Below, piece after piece: positions 32,880 to 41,208 of a DNA stretch of 43,552 bases. Under the pieces are notes generated by a model. The model saw only the letters and a list, made by a program, of their open reading frames with translations. It was not told where the DNA came from and made no database searches. Position 1 is the first letter of the stretch; every line of letters starts with the position of its first letter. The stretch comes from Pedobacter hiemivivus (GTDB taxonomy: Bacteria > Bacteroidota > Bacteroidia > Sphingobacteriales > Sphingobacteriaceae): the NCBI RefSeq assembly GCF_004331685.1, contig NZ_SJSM01000034.1, forward strand, positions 1-43,552. Direction: 5' to 3'. A program made the position numbers and the translations under genes.

Positions 32880-33467
32880 TTAATTAAAAAAATCCTTGTA
32901 ATACATTAAGCCTATTAAAATGAGGGAGAGGTAGTCCGCCAGTTCTAAACGCATAATTCTAAGCGCTTTTCCCATTTGGTTTTCAATTGTTTTTACAGAT
33001 AAGCCCAGTCGATCTGCAATTTCTTTATATTTTAATTCTTCAAATCTGCTCATCTGAAATATGGTACGGCATTGCTCCGGTAACTTGTTTAATGCCAGTC
33101 CTATATTGAATGTTAGTTCTGTCATTTCTACTTTTGAAGATGCAGGTTCATTTTTTGTGTTCATGGTATAACTTGCAAAGTCCTGGTACTTGGTCTTGAT
33201 CTTTTGGTGTTTTAAAAAGTTAAGACTGTCGTGGTATATGCATTTATAGAGGTATGCTTTTAAAGAAGTTTGCACATTTAATAAATCCCTTTTTTCCCAA
33301 AATTTTAAGAACATGTTTTGAACAATTTCTTCGGCATCATCTTCATCCTTTAAAATAGCATTGGCATAAGCATGTAATGCTTTAAAATGAGCCTTGAACA
33401 GTTGTTCAAAAGCCTGGTCATCATATTGCTGATGCTTGTTCTCGGGAGTGCTGTAAGTTAGTTTCAA
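32880..33467 (-). CDS. ECF RNA polymerase sigma factor (sigma-70 family)
   Basis: This 195-residue protein has region 2 (about 19-86: FEQLFKAHFKALHAYANAIL, DAEEIVQNMFLKFWEKRD) and region 4 (about 125-175: LPEQCRTIFQMSRFEELKYKEIADRLGLSVKTIENQMGKAL) of the FecI-like Bacteroidota group. It would direct polymerase to a small regulon, probably including its own operon. The gene sits between a DUF4833 gene (10 nt upstream) and fecR. The C-terminal end (SLILIGLMYYKDFFN) is unusually hydrophobic but short. Confidence 0.94.
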   Translation of the reverse strand: MKLTYSTPENKHQQYDDQAFEQLFKAHFKALHAYANAILKDEDDAEEIVQNMFLKFWEKRDLLNVQTSLKAYLYKCIYHDSLNFLKHQKIKTKYQDFASYTMNTKNEPASSKVEMTELTFNIGLALNKLPEQCRTIFQMSRFEELKYKEIADRLGLSVKTIENQMGKALRIMRLELADYLSLILIGLMYYKDFFN

Positions 33468-33477
33468 TGTTTAGATC

Positions 33478-34167
33478 TTATTCAAATATATTGGTTTCTA
33501 TACCGGTAGCACTGTTTGTGGTTGTCAAATCTATGTACTGTAATTTTGGAAACCAAAAAGTGCCACGGTTAAGCTTTATAAATACTCTCTTTAGCAATAC
33601 ATTATTGCCTTCGTCTTTAATGTATAAATAATAATTGTTGTCGGCTGCCGACCTTTTAAGGTACAAGGGCATTTTTTTATAAGCTCGCAGTCTGATTTCA
33701 TATTCATCATTTCCTATTGCTTTGCTTTGGATACCGTATTCATGTTTTTTTTCTCTGGCACTAAGCGGTTCAAGTTTTTGTGCTTCGTTTTTTTTGAGCC
33801 AGAAGCCTTTAATTGGGTCGTTAGGGTGTAAAGTCCCATTGCTATTATAGTTGAGTTCATAAACGATGGTTTTTGTCTCCGGTGAACGTTGTATATAGAA
33901 CAGGCTGCTTTTTGGTATTTGAAATGCAACCTGTTCTTGTGCATCGGAAAATTGACTTAATAATAGTATTATAGTAATTAGGATTAGCGCAGTTCTTAAT
34001 AACCGTTTAGCAATGGTTTTAGGCGAAGCTAACTGTAGTGCTTTGCCAGGCTTATGTTTATAGGTTTTAGATGGGCTGGCGCATATAAAGAACAAAAGTT
34101 CTTTAAGTCCGTCATTGTGCTTTATGTCTTGCAGCATATTCCTATAGTCATTAAAGCTTAACATCAC
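33478..34167 (-). CDS. DUF4833 domain protein with N-terminal membrane anchor
   Basis: This 229-residue protein has a DUF4833 domain at about 78-225: SSLFYIQRSPETKTIVYELNYN, KGFWLKKN, KKHEYGIQSKAIGNDEYEIRLRAYKK and RGTFWFPKLQYIDL. A membrane helix (about 56-76: LLRTALILITIILLLS) follows a 55-residue positively charged N-terminus, which is long for a signal peptide. It may be an anchored periplasmic protein, or the true start may be later, although no ATG lies closer to the helix. Function is unknown for the family. It is 39 nt after one repeat protein and 10 nt before the sigma gene, suggesting a part in the same envelope system. Confidence 0.78.
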   Translation of the reverse strand: MMLSFNDYRNMLQDIKHNDGLKELLFFICASPSKTYKHKPGKALQLASPKTIAKRLLRTALILITIILLLSQFSDAQEQVAFQIPKSSLFYIQRSPETKTIVYELNYNSNGTLHPNDPIKGFWLKKNEAQKLEPLSAREKKHEYGIQSKAIGNDEYEIRLRAYKKMPLYLKRSAADNNYYLYIKDEGNNVLLKRVFIKLNRGTFWFPKLQYIDLTTTNSATGIETNIFE

Positions 34168-34206
34168 ATTATCTTGTTATTTATCTGGATTATTATTGTT
34201 TAAGGA

Positions 34207-35274
34207 TTAGAATATGTATTGGATTCCGCCACCGTAACCAATGTAAAGTGCTTGAAAGTTATCATTTCGTTTGTTTTCCCACGTGGTGATATAGTCTTTG
34301 TGCAATTTTAAGCCTTCGCTACTATTTGTATTCAGATAGTTTAATGAAGGGCCACCGAAGATTTCAAGGTTACGTGTGATTTTAATTGCAGGAAGTAGTT
34401 TTAATGATGTTTTGAAATAATCTCCTTTTTTAAAGCTTTCTAATCCAATCCCGATAATTTCTGTGTTTAATCTAAATGATTTGGATTGGAAAAGGTGTGC
34501 ACCTAAGCCAGCTTCAAATGCGTAGACTTCATCAGAATTTTTGAAATTGTAGCCGAGGCCGATGATTCCATAAAGAACTTTTCCACCAGATCTAAAGGAA
34601 AGCATAGTAGTAAGCGTCTCGTCGGTGGTTAAGCTGATGCTTTTCTCTCCGTTTTTAACGAGGTTTATGATTCCAATAGGGTAGTCGCTACTGTCGGCCA
34701 CATTGATGAATCCAGCAACCTGAGCGCCTTTAACCTTTCCTGCAATATTGATGAAGCCTGCTATTTGTGATCCTTTGACATCCTTGGCTTTATTGATGAA
34801 GCCACCAACCTGGGTACCGTTGATATGAGCCGCCTTATTGATAAACCCTGCTGCCTGCAAACCTTTTACATCCTTTGTTAGATTAGCAAAGCCTGCAATT
34901 GCAGCTACATCTCCGCCACCATAGGTATTTAAAAAGCCAGCAAATAGAGCTCCATTGGCTTGTTTGGTAACGTGATTGGAAATGCCGGCAATCTGAAAGC
35001 CTTTGGTGTCGTTGCGGACGATGTTTGAAATTCCTGCGAAAGAAGCGCCTCTCTCGGCAGCCGAAACGCCAGCCAGCAAATGGATCGATAAAGTGTTTGT
35101 ATCTAGCGGCGCATGGGTGCCATTAGTACTAAGGGGATAAATAATGCCAAAATGCATTTTTCCGGTAGGACTGTGCTGACCGAATGATTTTATCCCTGTT
35201 AGGCATAAAATCACACATAGAATAGTCTTAAACGCTGGTACTTGAATGTTTGTTCTGTAGAATGTAAAGTTCAT
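34207..35274 (-). CDS. LA_2272-type surface-repeat protein, paralogue without STN domain
   Basis: This 355-residue exported protein has a signal peptide (about 1-32, ending SFGQ). Residues 78-192 hold eight tandem repeats of 15-16 residues with pattern AG-F/I-x-N (at 80, 96, 112, 127, 142, 157, 172 and 187), for example QIAGFINIAGKVKGA. The C-terminal beta-rich part parallels the STN-repeat protein (GIINLVKNGEKSISLTTDE against GLINFIKNGYHKISLYTNE; EIFGGPSLNYL against TVFGGPTYAIY), so the two share ancestry outside the STN part. It is the first gene of the sigma/anti-sigma cluster. Location in or on the outer membrane is inferred. Confidence 0.8.
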   Translation of the reverse strand: MNFTFYRTNIQVPAFKTILCVILCLTGIKSFGQHSPTGKMHFGIIYPLSTNGTHAPLDTNTLSIHLLAGVSAAERGASFAGISNIVRNDTKGFQIAGISNHVTKQANGALFAGFLNTYGGGDVAAIAGFANLTKDVKGLQAAGFINKAAHINGTQVGGFINKAKDVKGSQIAGFINIAGKVKGAQVAGFINVADSSDYPIGIINLVKNGEKSISLTTDETLTTMLSFRSGGKVLYGIIGLGYNFKNSDEVYAFEAGLGAHLFQSKSFRLNTEIIGIGLESFKKGDYFKTSLKLLPAIKITRNLEIFGGPSLNYLNTNSSEGLKLHKDYITTWENKRNDNFQALYIGYGGGIQYIF

Positions 35275-35340
35275 TTTTGTCTTATTTTAAAATAGGACAA
35301 CCAATTGAATCTTTACCCCTACGTGTGGAGCAAATATTTT

Positions 35341-36540
35341 TTACGGCTTATGTTGGCTCTTCAGTTTTTTCTTTCCTAAATACAAAACAGTAAGGGCTAG
35401 TACGGAGCTTAGCACCATAACGCTTACGGTAGGCACTGCTGATTTGACAGCAAAAAGGCTAACGCCAACTGAAGCTAAGGCACCTACTCCCATTTGAATG
35501 GCTCCCATTAGGGCTGATGCACTACCTGCATTTTTTGTAAAAGGCAATAAGGACAGCGCTGAGGTGTTTGGACTTACGAAGCCCAGGCAACATAAAAATA
35601 CAAAGAGCAATGCAGTTGTTTCGGTAAGTCCGAACCAACCGTAGATGCTTCCGATAAGAAAAACTATTGCGGTAATGGACTGTGTAATTAATGCTCCAGA
35701 GATCAATTGTTCGCTGGTGTAGCGTCTGAGCATTAATGTATTGACTTGGCTTGATCCGATAAAACCTAATGCAAGGAGAGCGAAAATCCATCCGTAGGTT
35801 TCTTCGCTAACCTGAAATATCTCCATAAACAAAAGTGGAGATCCTGATATGTAAGCAAATAACCCAGAAAAGGCCAGTGCACCGGTTAAGGCGTAGGTGT
35901 AAAACTGTGGGGTTTTAAATACGATCCAAAAATTATTAATGATAGGTTTTGGTTTTAGGGAAAGATTGGTGTCGGGTTTATAACTTTCCGGCAACCAAAG
36001 CCAACTGGCTATTAGGTTAAAAGTACCTAAACCGAGTAAGATTAAGAATATGGTATGCCAACCGAAAGCTACGGTTACATATCCACCTAATGTTGGGGCA
36101 ACCATTGGTGAAACACCTAAAACAAGCATCAGCAGTGCGAATACTTTGGCGTTATCCTTAACTGGGAATAAATCACGCACCATAGCAACGGAGGCTACTG
36201 TGGCGGCGCAGCTTCCTAGTGCTTGAATGAATCTTAAGCCGATTAGCGCGTCAATTGTGGTTACAAAGGCGCATCCTGCTGATGCAAGGATGTAGACTAA
36301 TAGGCCAAGGTATAGCGGTCTTTTTCTCCCAAATCTGTCTAACAATGGACCATAGAGTAATTGTCCGGCTGAGATGCCGATAAAAAAGCTAGATAGGGAT
36401 AAAGATACTCTTGATGTATTGGTTTGAAGATCTGCTGCAATTGCAGGAAATCCGGGAAGGTACATATCAATCGAAAAAGGGCCAAGAGCCGTAAGTGAGC
36501 CTAGTATTAAAATTAGGCTATAATATCTTTTTTGAGTCAT
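35341..36540 (-). CDS. Bcr/CflA-type MFS drug exporter
   Basis: This 399-residue transporter has 12 predicted membrane helices. The start TALGPFSIDMYLPGFPAIAADL is diagnostic for the Bcr/CflA group. MFS motif A is visible as GPLLDRFGRKRPLYLG, and motif B-like RFIQALGSCAATVASVAMVRD and motif C-like GVSPMVAPTLGG follow. Members export drugs such as bicyclomycin or chloramphenicol, or sulfonamide- or cysteine-type metabolites; the substrate here is unknown. It lies 66 nt upstream of the repeat-protein cluster on the same strand, so read-through is possible. It is divergent from the AraC-type regulator. Confidence 0.92.
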   Translation of the reverse strand: MTQKRYYSLILILGSLTALGPFSIDMYLPGFPAIAADLQTNTSRVSLSLSSFFIGISAGQLLYGPLLDRFGRKRPLYLGLLVYILASAGCAFVTTIDALIGLRFIQALGSCAATVASVAMVRDLFPVKDNAKVFALLMLVLGVSPMVAPTLGGYVTVAFGWHTIFLILLGLGTFNLIASWLWLPESYKPDTNLSLKPKPIINNFWIVFKTPQFYTYALTGALAFSGLFAYISGSPLLFMEIFQVSEETYGWIFALLALGFIGSSQVNTLMLRRYTSEQLISGALITQSITAIVFLIGSIYGWFGLTETTALLFVFLCCLGFVSPNTSALSLLPFTKNAGSASALMGAIQMGVGALASVGVSLFAVKSAVPTVSVMVLSSVLALTVLYLGKKKLKSQHKP

Positions 36541-36699
36541 TGCTTTTTATTGGGTTAACACAATCTTATGCTGTGAGCGGGGAGCAAGATTTTGTGAAGG
36601 TTTGCAAATATAATAAATGTGGAGTTAGGGAGTTTGTTTTGCTTAGGTTAGATTAGTGTAACGATAACGTGAAAGGCCTAAATAGATTAATTATTGCTT

Positions 36700-36707
36700 T
36701 ATATTTG
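36700..36707 (+). promoter_or_regulatory. Promoter -7 box of the Ter-region regulator gene
   Basis: TATATTTG matches the Bacteroidota TAnnTTTG -7 consensus exactly, 42 nt before the ATG at 36750. No good TTTG -33 is present at 19-21 nt upstream. The rest of the 209-bp divergent spacer 36541-36749 shows nothing else I can name. Confidence 0.4.
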
Positions 36708-36749
36708 TGAATGGGGCTATTTGCTCTTTAAAATAGTAATTGATTGCCT

Positions 36750-37316
36750 ATGTTGTTGTATGTTAAGAATATGGTTTGCGACCGTTGTATCATGATTGTG
36801 AAACAACAGTTAGAGAATTTTGGTTTAAAGGTGAATGATATCTCTTTAGGCAAGATTGACGTTGAGCCAGCTCCCGATGCGAATAAGTTACAAGATATAG
36901 CTTCTGCGATGCAGGTTTTAGGATTTGAATTGATCGATAAAGAAAAGGATCAATTGGTTGAACAGATTAAAAATCAGGTTATTGAATTGATTCATTATTC
37001 GGATTTGAGTACTATCGATCAAAGTTTAACTCAGGTTATTGCTGAAAGATTGAATAAGGATTATGCTTATTTGAGCAGGCAGTTTTCGGAAGTAGAGGGT
37101 TTGACGATTGAAAAATACATTATTCAACAGAAAATCGAGAAAGTGAAAGAGCTGATGGAATACGGAGAGCTGAATTTAAACGAAATCGCCTATAAAATGG
37201 GCTATAGTAGTAGCGCTCATTTATCTACTCAATTTAAAACGGTTACTAGTTTTACGCCAAGCAAGTATAAATTAACGGAATTGAACAATAGAAAGCCGCT
37301 GGATAAGTTGATTTAA
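36750..37316 (+). CDS. AraC-type regulator with an N-terminal HMA-like CxxC domain
   Basis: From the ATG at 36750 this is 188 residues. The first 65 or so resemble a heavy-metal-associated fold: MLLYVKNMVCDRCIMIVKQQL with C10 and C13, then strand/helix pieces to GFELI. A C-terminal AraC HTH pair follows (about 80-175): LSRQFSEVEGLTIEKYIIQQKIEKVKELM and LNEIAYKMGYSSSAHLSTQFK. It may sense a metal or thiol-reactive compound and control the Ter genes that follow 53 nt later, or the divergent exporter. A TTG at 36744 would add two residues. The metal-sensing role is inference. Confidence 0.82.
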   Translation: MLLYVKNMVCDRCIMIVKQQLENFGLKVNDISLGKIDVEPAPDANKLQDIASAMQVLGFELIDKEKDQLVEQIKNQVIELIHYSDLSTIDQSLTQVIAERLNKDYAYLSRQFSEVEGLTIEKYIIQQKIEKVKELMEYGELNLNEIAYKMGYSSSAHLSTQFKTVTSFTPSKYKLTELNNRKPLDKLI

Positions 37317-37369
37317 TTTGTAACATTAGGGTTTGAACTGAGTCGAACCCTGTAAAATATACGCTGAAG

Positions 37370-38065
37370 ATGCCTTTTTATAAACATTATTCCTTTGACC
37401 TTTGGTTGACTTTGATTAAATCCAATCCGGCTTTTAAGTTGGAGCGGACAAGATATTTTTATGATAATTTTAATGCTGCTAAAAAGACGATAGAAGAGGT
37501 TGCTTATATATTTAGACAAGTAGACCTGATGGTGAATGCCATCAATGAAAAAACCGGTAAAAATATTGATGCAGAAGAGATGTATCTTATGGTGATTAGC
37601 ATCATTAATGATTTTTCTACTGAATTTCAAGATATTGATGTAGATAAACTGTATGATGACATGGAGGTGTTATTATTTAATAACATGCCTTTGCTATACG
37701 GTTCTGAATCTATCGACGTTTTGTATAAACTGAAAGAGGCTAATCAAAGTACGATTAGTATTTTAAGTAACACAGGATTTATAAAGGGAAAAACTTTAAG
37801 AAAGGTGTTGAAACATTTGGAATTGGATAGTTTTATTGATTTTCAACTGTATTCGGACGAAGTACGAATGTCTAAACCCAATTTAAGCTTTTTCCAGCTT
37901 ATGCTGGACACTATTGACAGAAACAAGCACGCTGATATCAGTTTAAGCGAGATTATACATGTAGGCGATAATCCTGTGGCGGATATTCGTGGTGCCGAAG
38001 CTATAGGAATAAATAGCTTATTGATCAATTCAAATCATTTATCCATTTCAAATTTACTCTCATGA
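37370..38065 (+). CDS. HAD-superfamily hydrolase-like protein of the Ter operon
   Basis: This 231-residue protein has HAD motif I as D10-L-W-L-T14, motif II ISILSNTG, motif III lysine in EVRMSKPNLSF and motif IV HVGDNPVADIRGA. The third residue of motif I, Asp in classic phosphatases, is Trp here, so the acid-base residue is missing and activity may differ from simple phosphatases. A helical cap lies at about 20-110. It overlaps the PRTase gene by 4 nt. HAD and PRTase partners are known from Ter stress clusters, where a nucleoside-like metabolite has been proposed. Confidence 0.86.
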   Translation: MPFYKHYSFDLWLTLIKSNPAFKLERTRYFYDNFNAAKKTIEEVAYIFRQVDLMVNAINEKTGKNIDAEEMYLMVISIINDFSTEFQDIDVDKLYDDMEVLLFNNMPLLYGSESIDVLYKLKEANQSTISILSNTGFIKGKTLRKVLKHLELDSFIDFQLYSDEVRMSKPNLSFFQLMLDTIDRNKHADISLSEIIHVGDNPVADIRGAEAIGINSLLINSNHLSISNLLS

Positions 38066-38898
38066 TCCCATATACTTATTCTCTACACAAAATTCACAAT
38101 GCCAGTAATTTTGATTTTCATCCTGATAATTACAGCAAGTTTAAATTTGGTGATGATCTTGTCGCTAAAGCATTTGGGGAAGCGCTTGCTGATGGATTTA
38201 TAAAGGATATTTTGGTTGATAATCCCATTACAGATCAAATTGTGGTGATTTCGAGTCCATATTGCTTTATTCCTACTGCAACTTTTGCGATGAAAAACTA
38301 TTTCGTTTATCAGTTGAATCACTGGTTGGCAGAAAATGGGATGTTAGTAGCTCAGGAAGCAAAAGTACACCGCACAATTACTTATAAGGAGGATTATGGG
38401 GAATTGAGTGCGGAGGATAGAATGAAGTTAATAGGGAATGATTCGTTTCATATTGACAAGGATTTTTTAGCTGGTAAGATTTTAGTTTTTTTAGATGATA
38501 TTAAAATAACCGGGAGTCATGAAAGGATGATTTTGAAAATGGTTAAAGATTATTCCTTGAAAAACGAAATACATATGTTGTATTTTGCTGAGCTGGTAAA
38601 TCACGATATTCATCCGAATATAGAAAACCATTTAAATTACCACAGTGTAAAGTCAATCTTTGATTTGGAAGAAATTATTAAAAGCGGTAATTTTTGTTTT
38701 AACACCAGGATTGTTAAATATATCTTAAATTGCGATTTTAATAGCTTCTCTATTTTCCTGGAACGGCAGAGTAATGATTTCATTAGAAATCTTTATAACC
38801 TTGCATTAGGGAATAGCTACCATACTATAGAAAGCTATTCTAGAAATTTAAACTTTATAAAGAACTACTTAAATAATAAAAAATATAAATTGATTTAA
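38062..38898 (+). CDS. PRTase-like protein of the Ter operon
   Basis: This 278-residue protein has a phosphoribosyltransferase-type PRPP loop, ILVFLDDIKITGSHE (about 140-154), after a Rossmann-like half (DQIVVISSPYCFIPTATFAM). The C-terminal 100 residues are helical and Asn-rich with no known domain. PRTases of this kind occur with HAD, TerD and TelA genes in comparative studies of Ter systems (Anantharaman, Iyer and Aravind). It shares 4 nt with the HAD gene and ends 2 nt before terD, so tight co-expression is clear. The substrate base is not known. Confidence 0.8.
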   Translation: MIPYTYSLHKIHNASNFDFHPDNYSKFKFGDDLVAKAFGEALADGFIKDILVDNPITDQIVVISSPYCFIPTATFAMKNYFVYQLNHWLAENGMLVAQEAKVHRTITYKEDYGELSAEDRMKLIGNDSFHIDKDFLAGKILVFLDDIKITGSHERMILKMVKDYSLKNEIHMLYFAELVNHDIHPNIENHLNYHSVKSIFDLEEIIKSGNFCFNTRIVKYILNCDFNSFSIFLERQSNDFIRNLYNLALGNSYHTIESYSRNLNFIKNYLNNKKYKLI

Positions 38899-38900
38899 CT

Positions 38901-39455
38901 ATGGCCATTAATCTTCAAAAAGGACAAAGAGAAAATATTGATGCTCCTAAATTCACTATTGGTTTAGGATGGGATACGAATAGTTCTACAACTGGAACTG
39001 CTTTTGACTTAGACGCTTCTGTTTTTATGCTGGATGCAAACAAAAAGTTAGTTTCGGATGAACACTTGGTATTTTATAATAATTTAAAGTCGCCAGATGG
39101 CGCTGTTGAGCATACTGGTGATAATTTAACTGGTGATGGTGATGGCGATGATGAGCAAATTAAAGTTGATTTGACCAAAGCAGGTGCGAATGTATCTGAG
39201 ATATGCGTTGTAGTTACAATTCATGATGCGGAGAATAGAAGACAGAATTTTGGTCAAGTGAGAAATTCATTTGTACGTATTTTTGATGCTGTTACTAATG
39301 AGGTGTTACTTAAGTATGAGTTGGAGGAAGATTTTTCTATTGAAACTGCTGTTGAATTCGGTAGAATTTACAAGCGTGATGATAAATGGAAATTTGAAGC
39401 GGTTGGAATGGGAATGAAAGGTGGTTTACAGGATTATTTAAATAAATATCAATAA
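38901..39455 (+). CDS. terD: TerD-family protein 1
   Basis: This 184-residue cytoplasmic protein opens MAINLQKGQRENIDAPKF and contains GLGWDTNSS, AFDLDASVFMLD, the acidic Ca-binding loop HTGDNLTGDGDGDDE and FVRIFDAVTNEVLLKYELEE, all standard for TerD. TerD proteins bind calcium and are needed for tellurite, phage and stress resistance with TerC, but their biochemical role is unsettled. It is followed within 6 nt by a second terD copy. Length is normal. Confidence 0.95.
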   Translation: MAINLQKGQRENIDAPKFTIGLGWDTNSSTTGTAFDLDASVFMLDANKKLVSDEHLVFYNNLKSPDGAVEHTGDNLTGDGDGDDEQIKVDLTKAGANVSEICVVVTIHDAENRRQNFGQVRNSFVRIFDAVTNEVLLKYELEEDFSIETAVEFGRIYKRDDKWKFEAVGMGMKGGLQDYLNKYQ

Positions 39456-39461
39456 GAAATT

Positions 39462-40076
39462 ATGGCAATTAATCTGCAAAAAGGACAAAGAATTAGTCTT
39501 GAGAAAAGCAATGGCAGCAAACTTCAAAGTGTTTGTGTGGGTATTAACTGGGGCGCGATAGAGAAAAAAGGAATGTTTGGCTTTGGTAAAACCAAAGAAG
39601 CAGTTGATTTGGATGCTAGTTGTGCTTTGTATAATGAAAATAAAGAGCTTGTTGATGTAGTTTATTTCGGTAGCCTGGCCTCAAAGGATGGATCTGTAAA
39701 GCATAGCGGAGATGATTTGACTGGCGATATGGGTGGTGATGATGGCTTGGATAATGAGGTGATTACACTTGATTTTTCTAGGTTAAATGCCAATGTGAAT
39801 TATGTTGCTTTTGTATTGAACAGCTTTAGAGGGCATGATTTTGGTACTATTCCTTTTGCATCGATTCGTATTTATGAAGGAACACCTAAACGTGTGAATG
39901 AAGTATTTGCAAATTATGATATCGCAAATGGTTCTAATTTTGCCGGTCATGTTTCTATGGTAATGGGCGTGTTTTACAAGAAAAACGGTGAATGGAAATT
40001 CAATGCAATAGGCGAACCTACTAAAGATAAGAAACTGGAAGAAACAGTTAAAACGGTAACTCAAAGTTATTTATAA
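39462..40076 (+). CDS. terD: TerD-family protein 2
   Basis: This 204-residue paralogue starts with the same MAINLQKGQR but carries extra sequence (IEKKGMFGFGKTKEAV) before VDLDASCALYNE. The Ca-loop reads HSGDDLTGDMGGDDGLDNE, followed by FASIRIYEGTPKRVNEVFANYDI. The N-terminal DNA of both copies is nearly identical over the first 30 bases, while the remainder is divergent, so the duplication is old with a constrained start. The two probably form a hetero-complex. Confidence 0.94.
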   Translation: MAINLQKGQRISLEKSNGSKLQSVCVGINWGAIEKKGMFGFGKTKEAVDLDASCALYNENKELVDVVYFGSLASKDGSVKHSGDDLTGDMGGDDGLDNEVITLDFSRLNANVNYVAFVLNSFRGHDFGTIPFASIRIYEGTPKRVNEVFANYDIANGSNFAGHVSMVMGVFYKKNGEWKFNAIGEPTKDKKLEETVKTVTQSYL

Positions 40077-40101
40077 GGGTTAACCTTGATTATATAAAAC
40101 T

Positions 40102-41199
40102 ATGGAAACAAACCAAAATACTACTCAGTCGCTTACTCCGACAAAGATTGATAAGGAAGGTAATGTTGATCTGACTGTCCTTTCTGTTGAGGATGAGCAA
40201 AAGTACAGAGAGATGAGCAAGTCTTTGGAGCCATCTGATGTTAATTCTATTTTGAATTATGGGGTAGAGGCACAAAACTCTATGGAGAAGTACAGTAATG
40301 ATTTTTTATCATCTGTGCGGACTTATAATAGTGGCGAAGTTGGTGGTTTAATCAATGAATTGCTTACGGAACTCAATTATATTGATGTTGCTGAGTTAGA
40401 GCAAAGCGGTTTTAAATCTTTTATTTCTAAAATTCCGTTTTTAAAGAATTTGGTGGTTGATGTTAAAAAGCTATTTCAGAAGTATGATGTAGTGGTAAAT
40501 AACATTGATAAGATTACCAATAAGGTTAAGGCAGGGCGTTTAAACTCTATTAAAGACAACAGTTCTCTGCAAACCATGTTTGATAGTAATGTAGGTTACA
40601 TTCATGATATGGAGGAATTGATCATTTCGGGTCAGTTTAAGTACAATGAATTAAGTGCTAAACTAGCTGAAATGGAGGGTAGGCCTGCTGATTATCAGGA
40701 TTACGAAATTGCCGATCTTAGGGATTTTATCAGCAGACTTGACAAAAGGCTGGCGGATATGAAGATCGTAAGGTTTATTATGTTGCAGTCTCTTGCTCAA
40801 ATAAGGGTGGTACAGAACAACAATACTTCTATCGCTGAAAAAGCGCAGTCTATTGTGTCTACGACTATTCCTGTCTGGAAAAACCAACTGACTATCGCTG
40901 TCGCTTTACAAAGGCAAAAGGCTAATGTAGAGATGCAGAAAAAGATTTCGGATACGACGAATACTATTTTGCAGAAAAATGCAGAGATGCTAAAACAAAA
41001 TAGTATTGATGTGGCTAAAGAAAACGAAAAAACAGTAGTTTCATTAGATACATTAAAAAGAACGACACAATCATTAATTGAAACCTTGAATGAGGTTAAG
41101 AAAATTCATGAGGATGGCGCTCAAAGCAGAAGGGTATTGGATGGGGAATTGAAAACTTTAGAAACTGAACTGAAGAAGAATGTTACCCGCGTTAATTAG
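40102..41199 (+). CDS. telA: TelA-family toxic anion resistance protein
   Basis: This 365-residue, almost wholly alpha-helical protein contains SKIPFLKNLVVDVKKLFQKYD, the typical TelA segment before the long helices, and NNTSIAEKAQSIVSTTIPVWKNQL, which is highly characteristic (usually TTIPLWKNQ). It ends with coiled coil. TelA proteins protect against tellurite and other toxic anions or antimicrobials at the membrane, but the mechanism is not known. It follows terD with a 25-nt gap and precedes an unknown gene by 9 nt. Confidence 0.93.
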   Translation: METNQNTTQSLTPTKIDKEGNVDLTVLSVEDEQKYREMSKSLEPSDVNSILNYGVEAQNSMEKYSNDFLSSVRTYNSGEVGGLINELLTELNYIDVAELEQSGFKSFISKIPFLKNLVVDVKKLFQKYDVVVNNIDKITNKVKAGRLNSIKDNSSLQTMFDSNVGYIHDMEELIISGQFKYNELSAKLAEMEGRPADYQDYEIADLRDFISRLDKRLADMKIVRFIMLQSLAQIRVVQNNNTSIAEKAQSIVSTTIPVWKNQLTIAVALQRQKANVEMQKKISDTTNTILQKNAEMLKQNSIDVAKENEKTVVSLDTLKRTTQSLIETLNEVKKIHEDGAQSRRVLDGELKTLETELKKNVTRVN

Positions 41200-41208
41200 T
41201 TTTAACAA

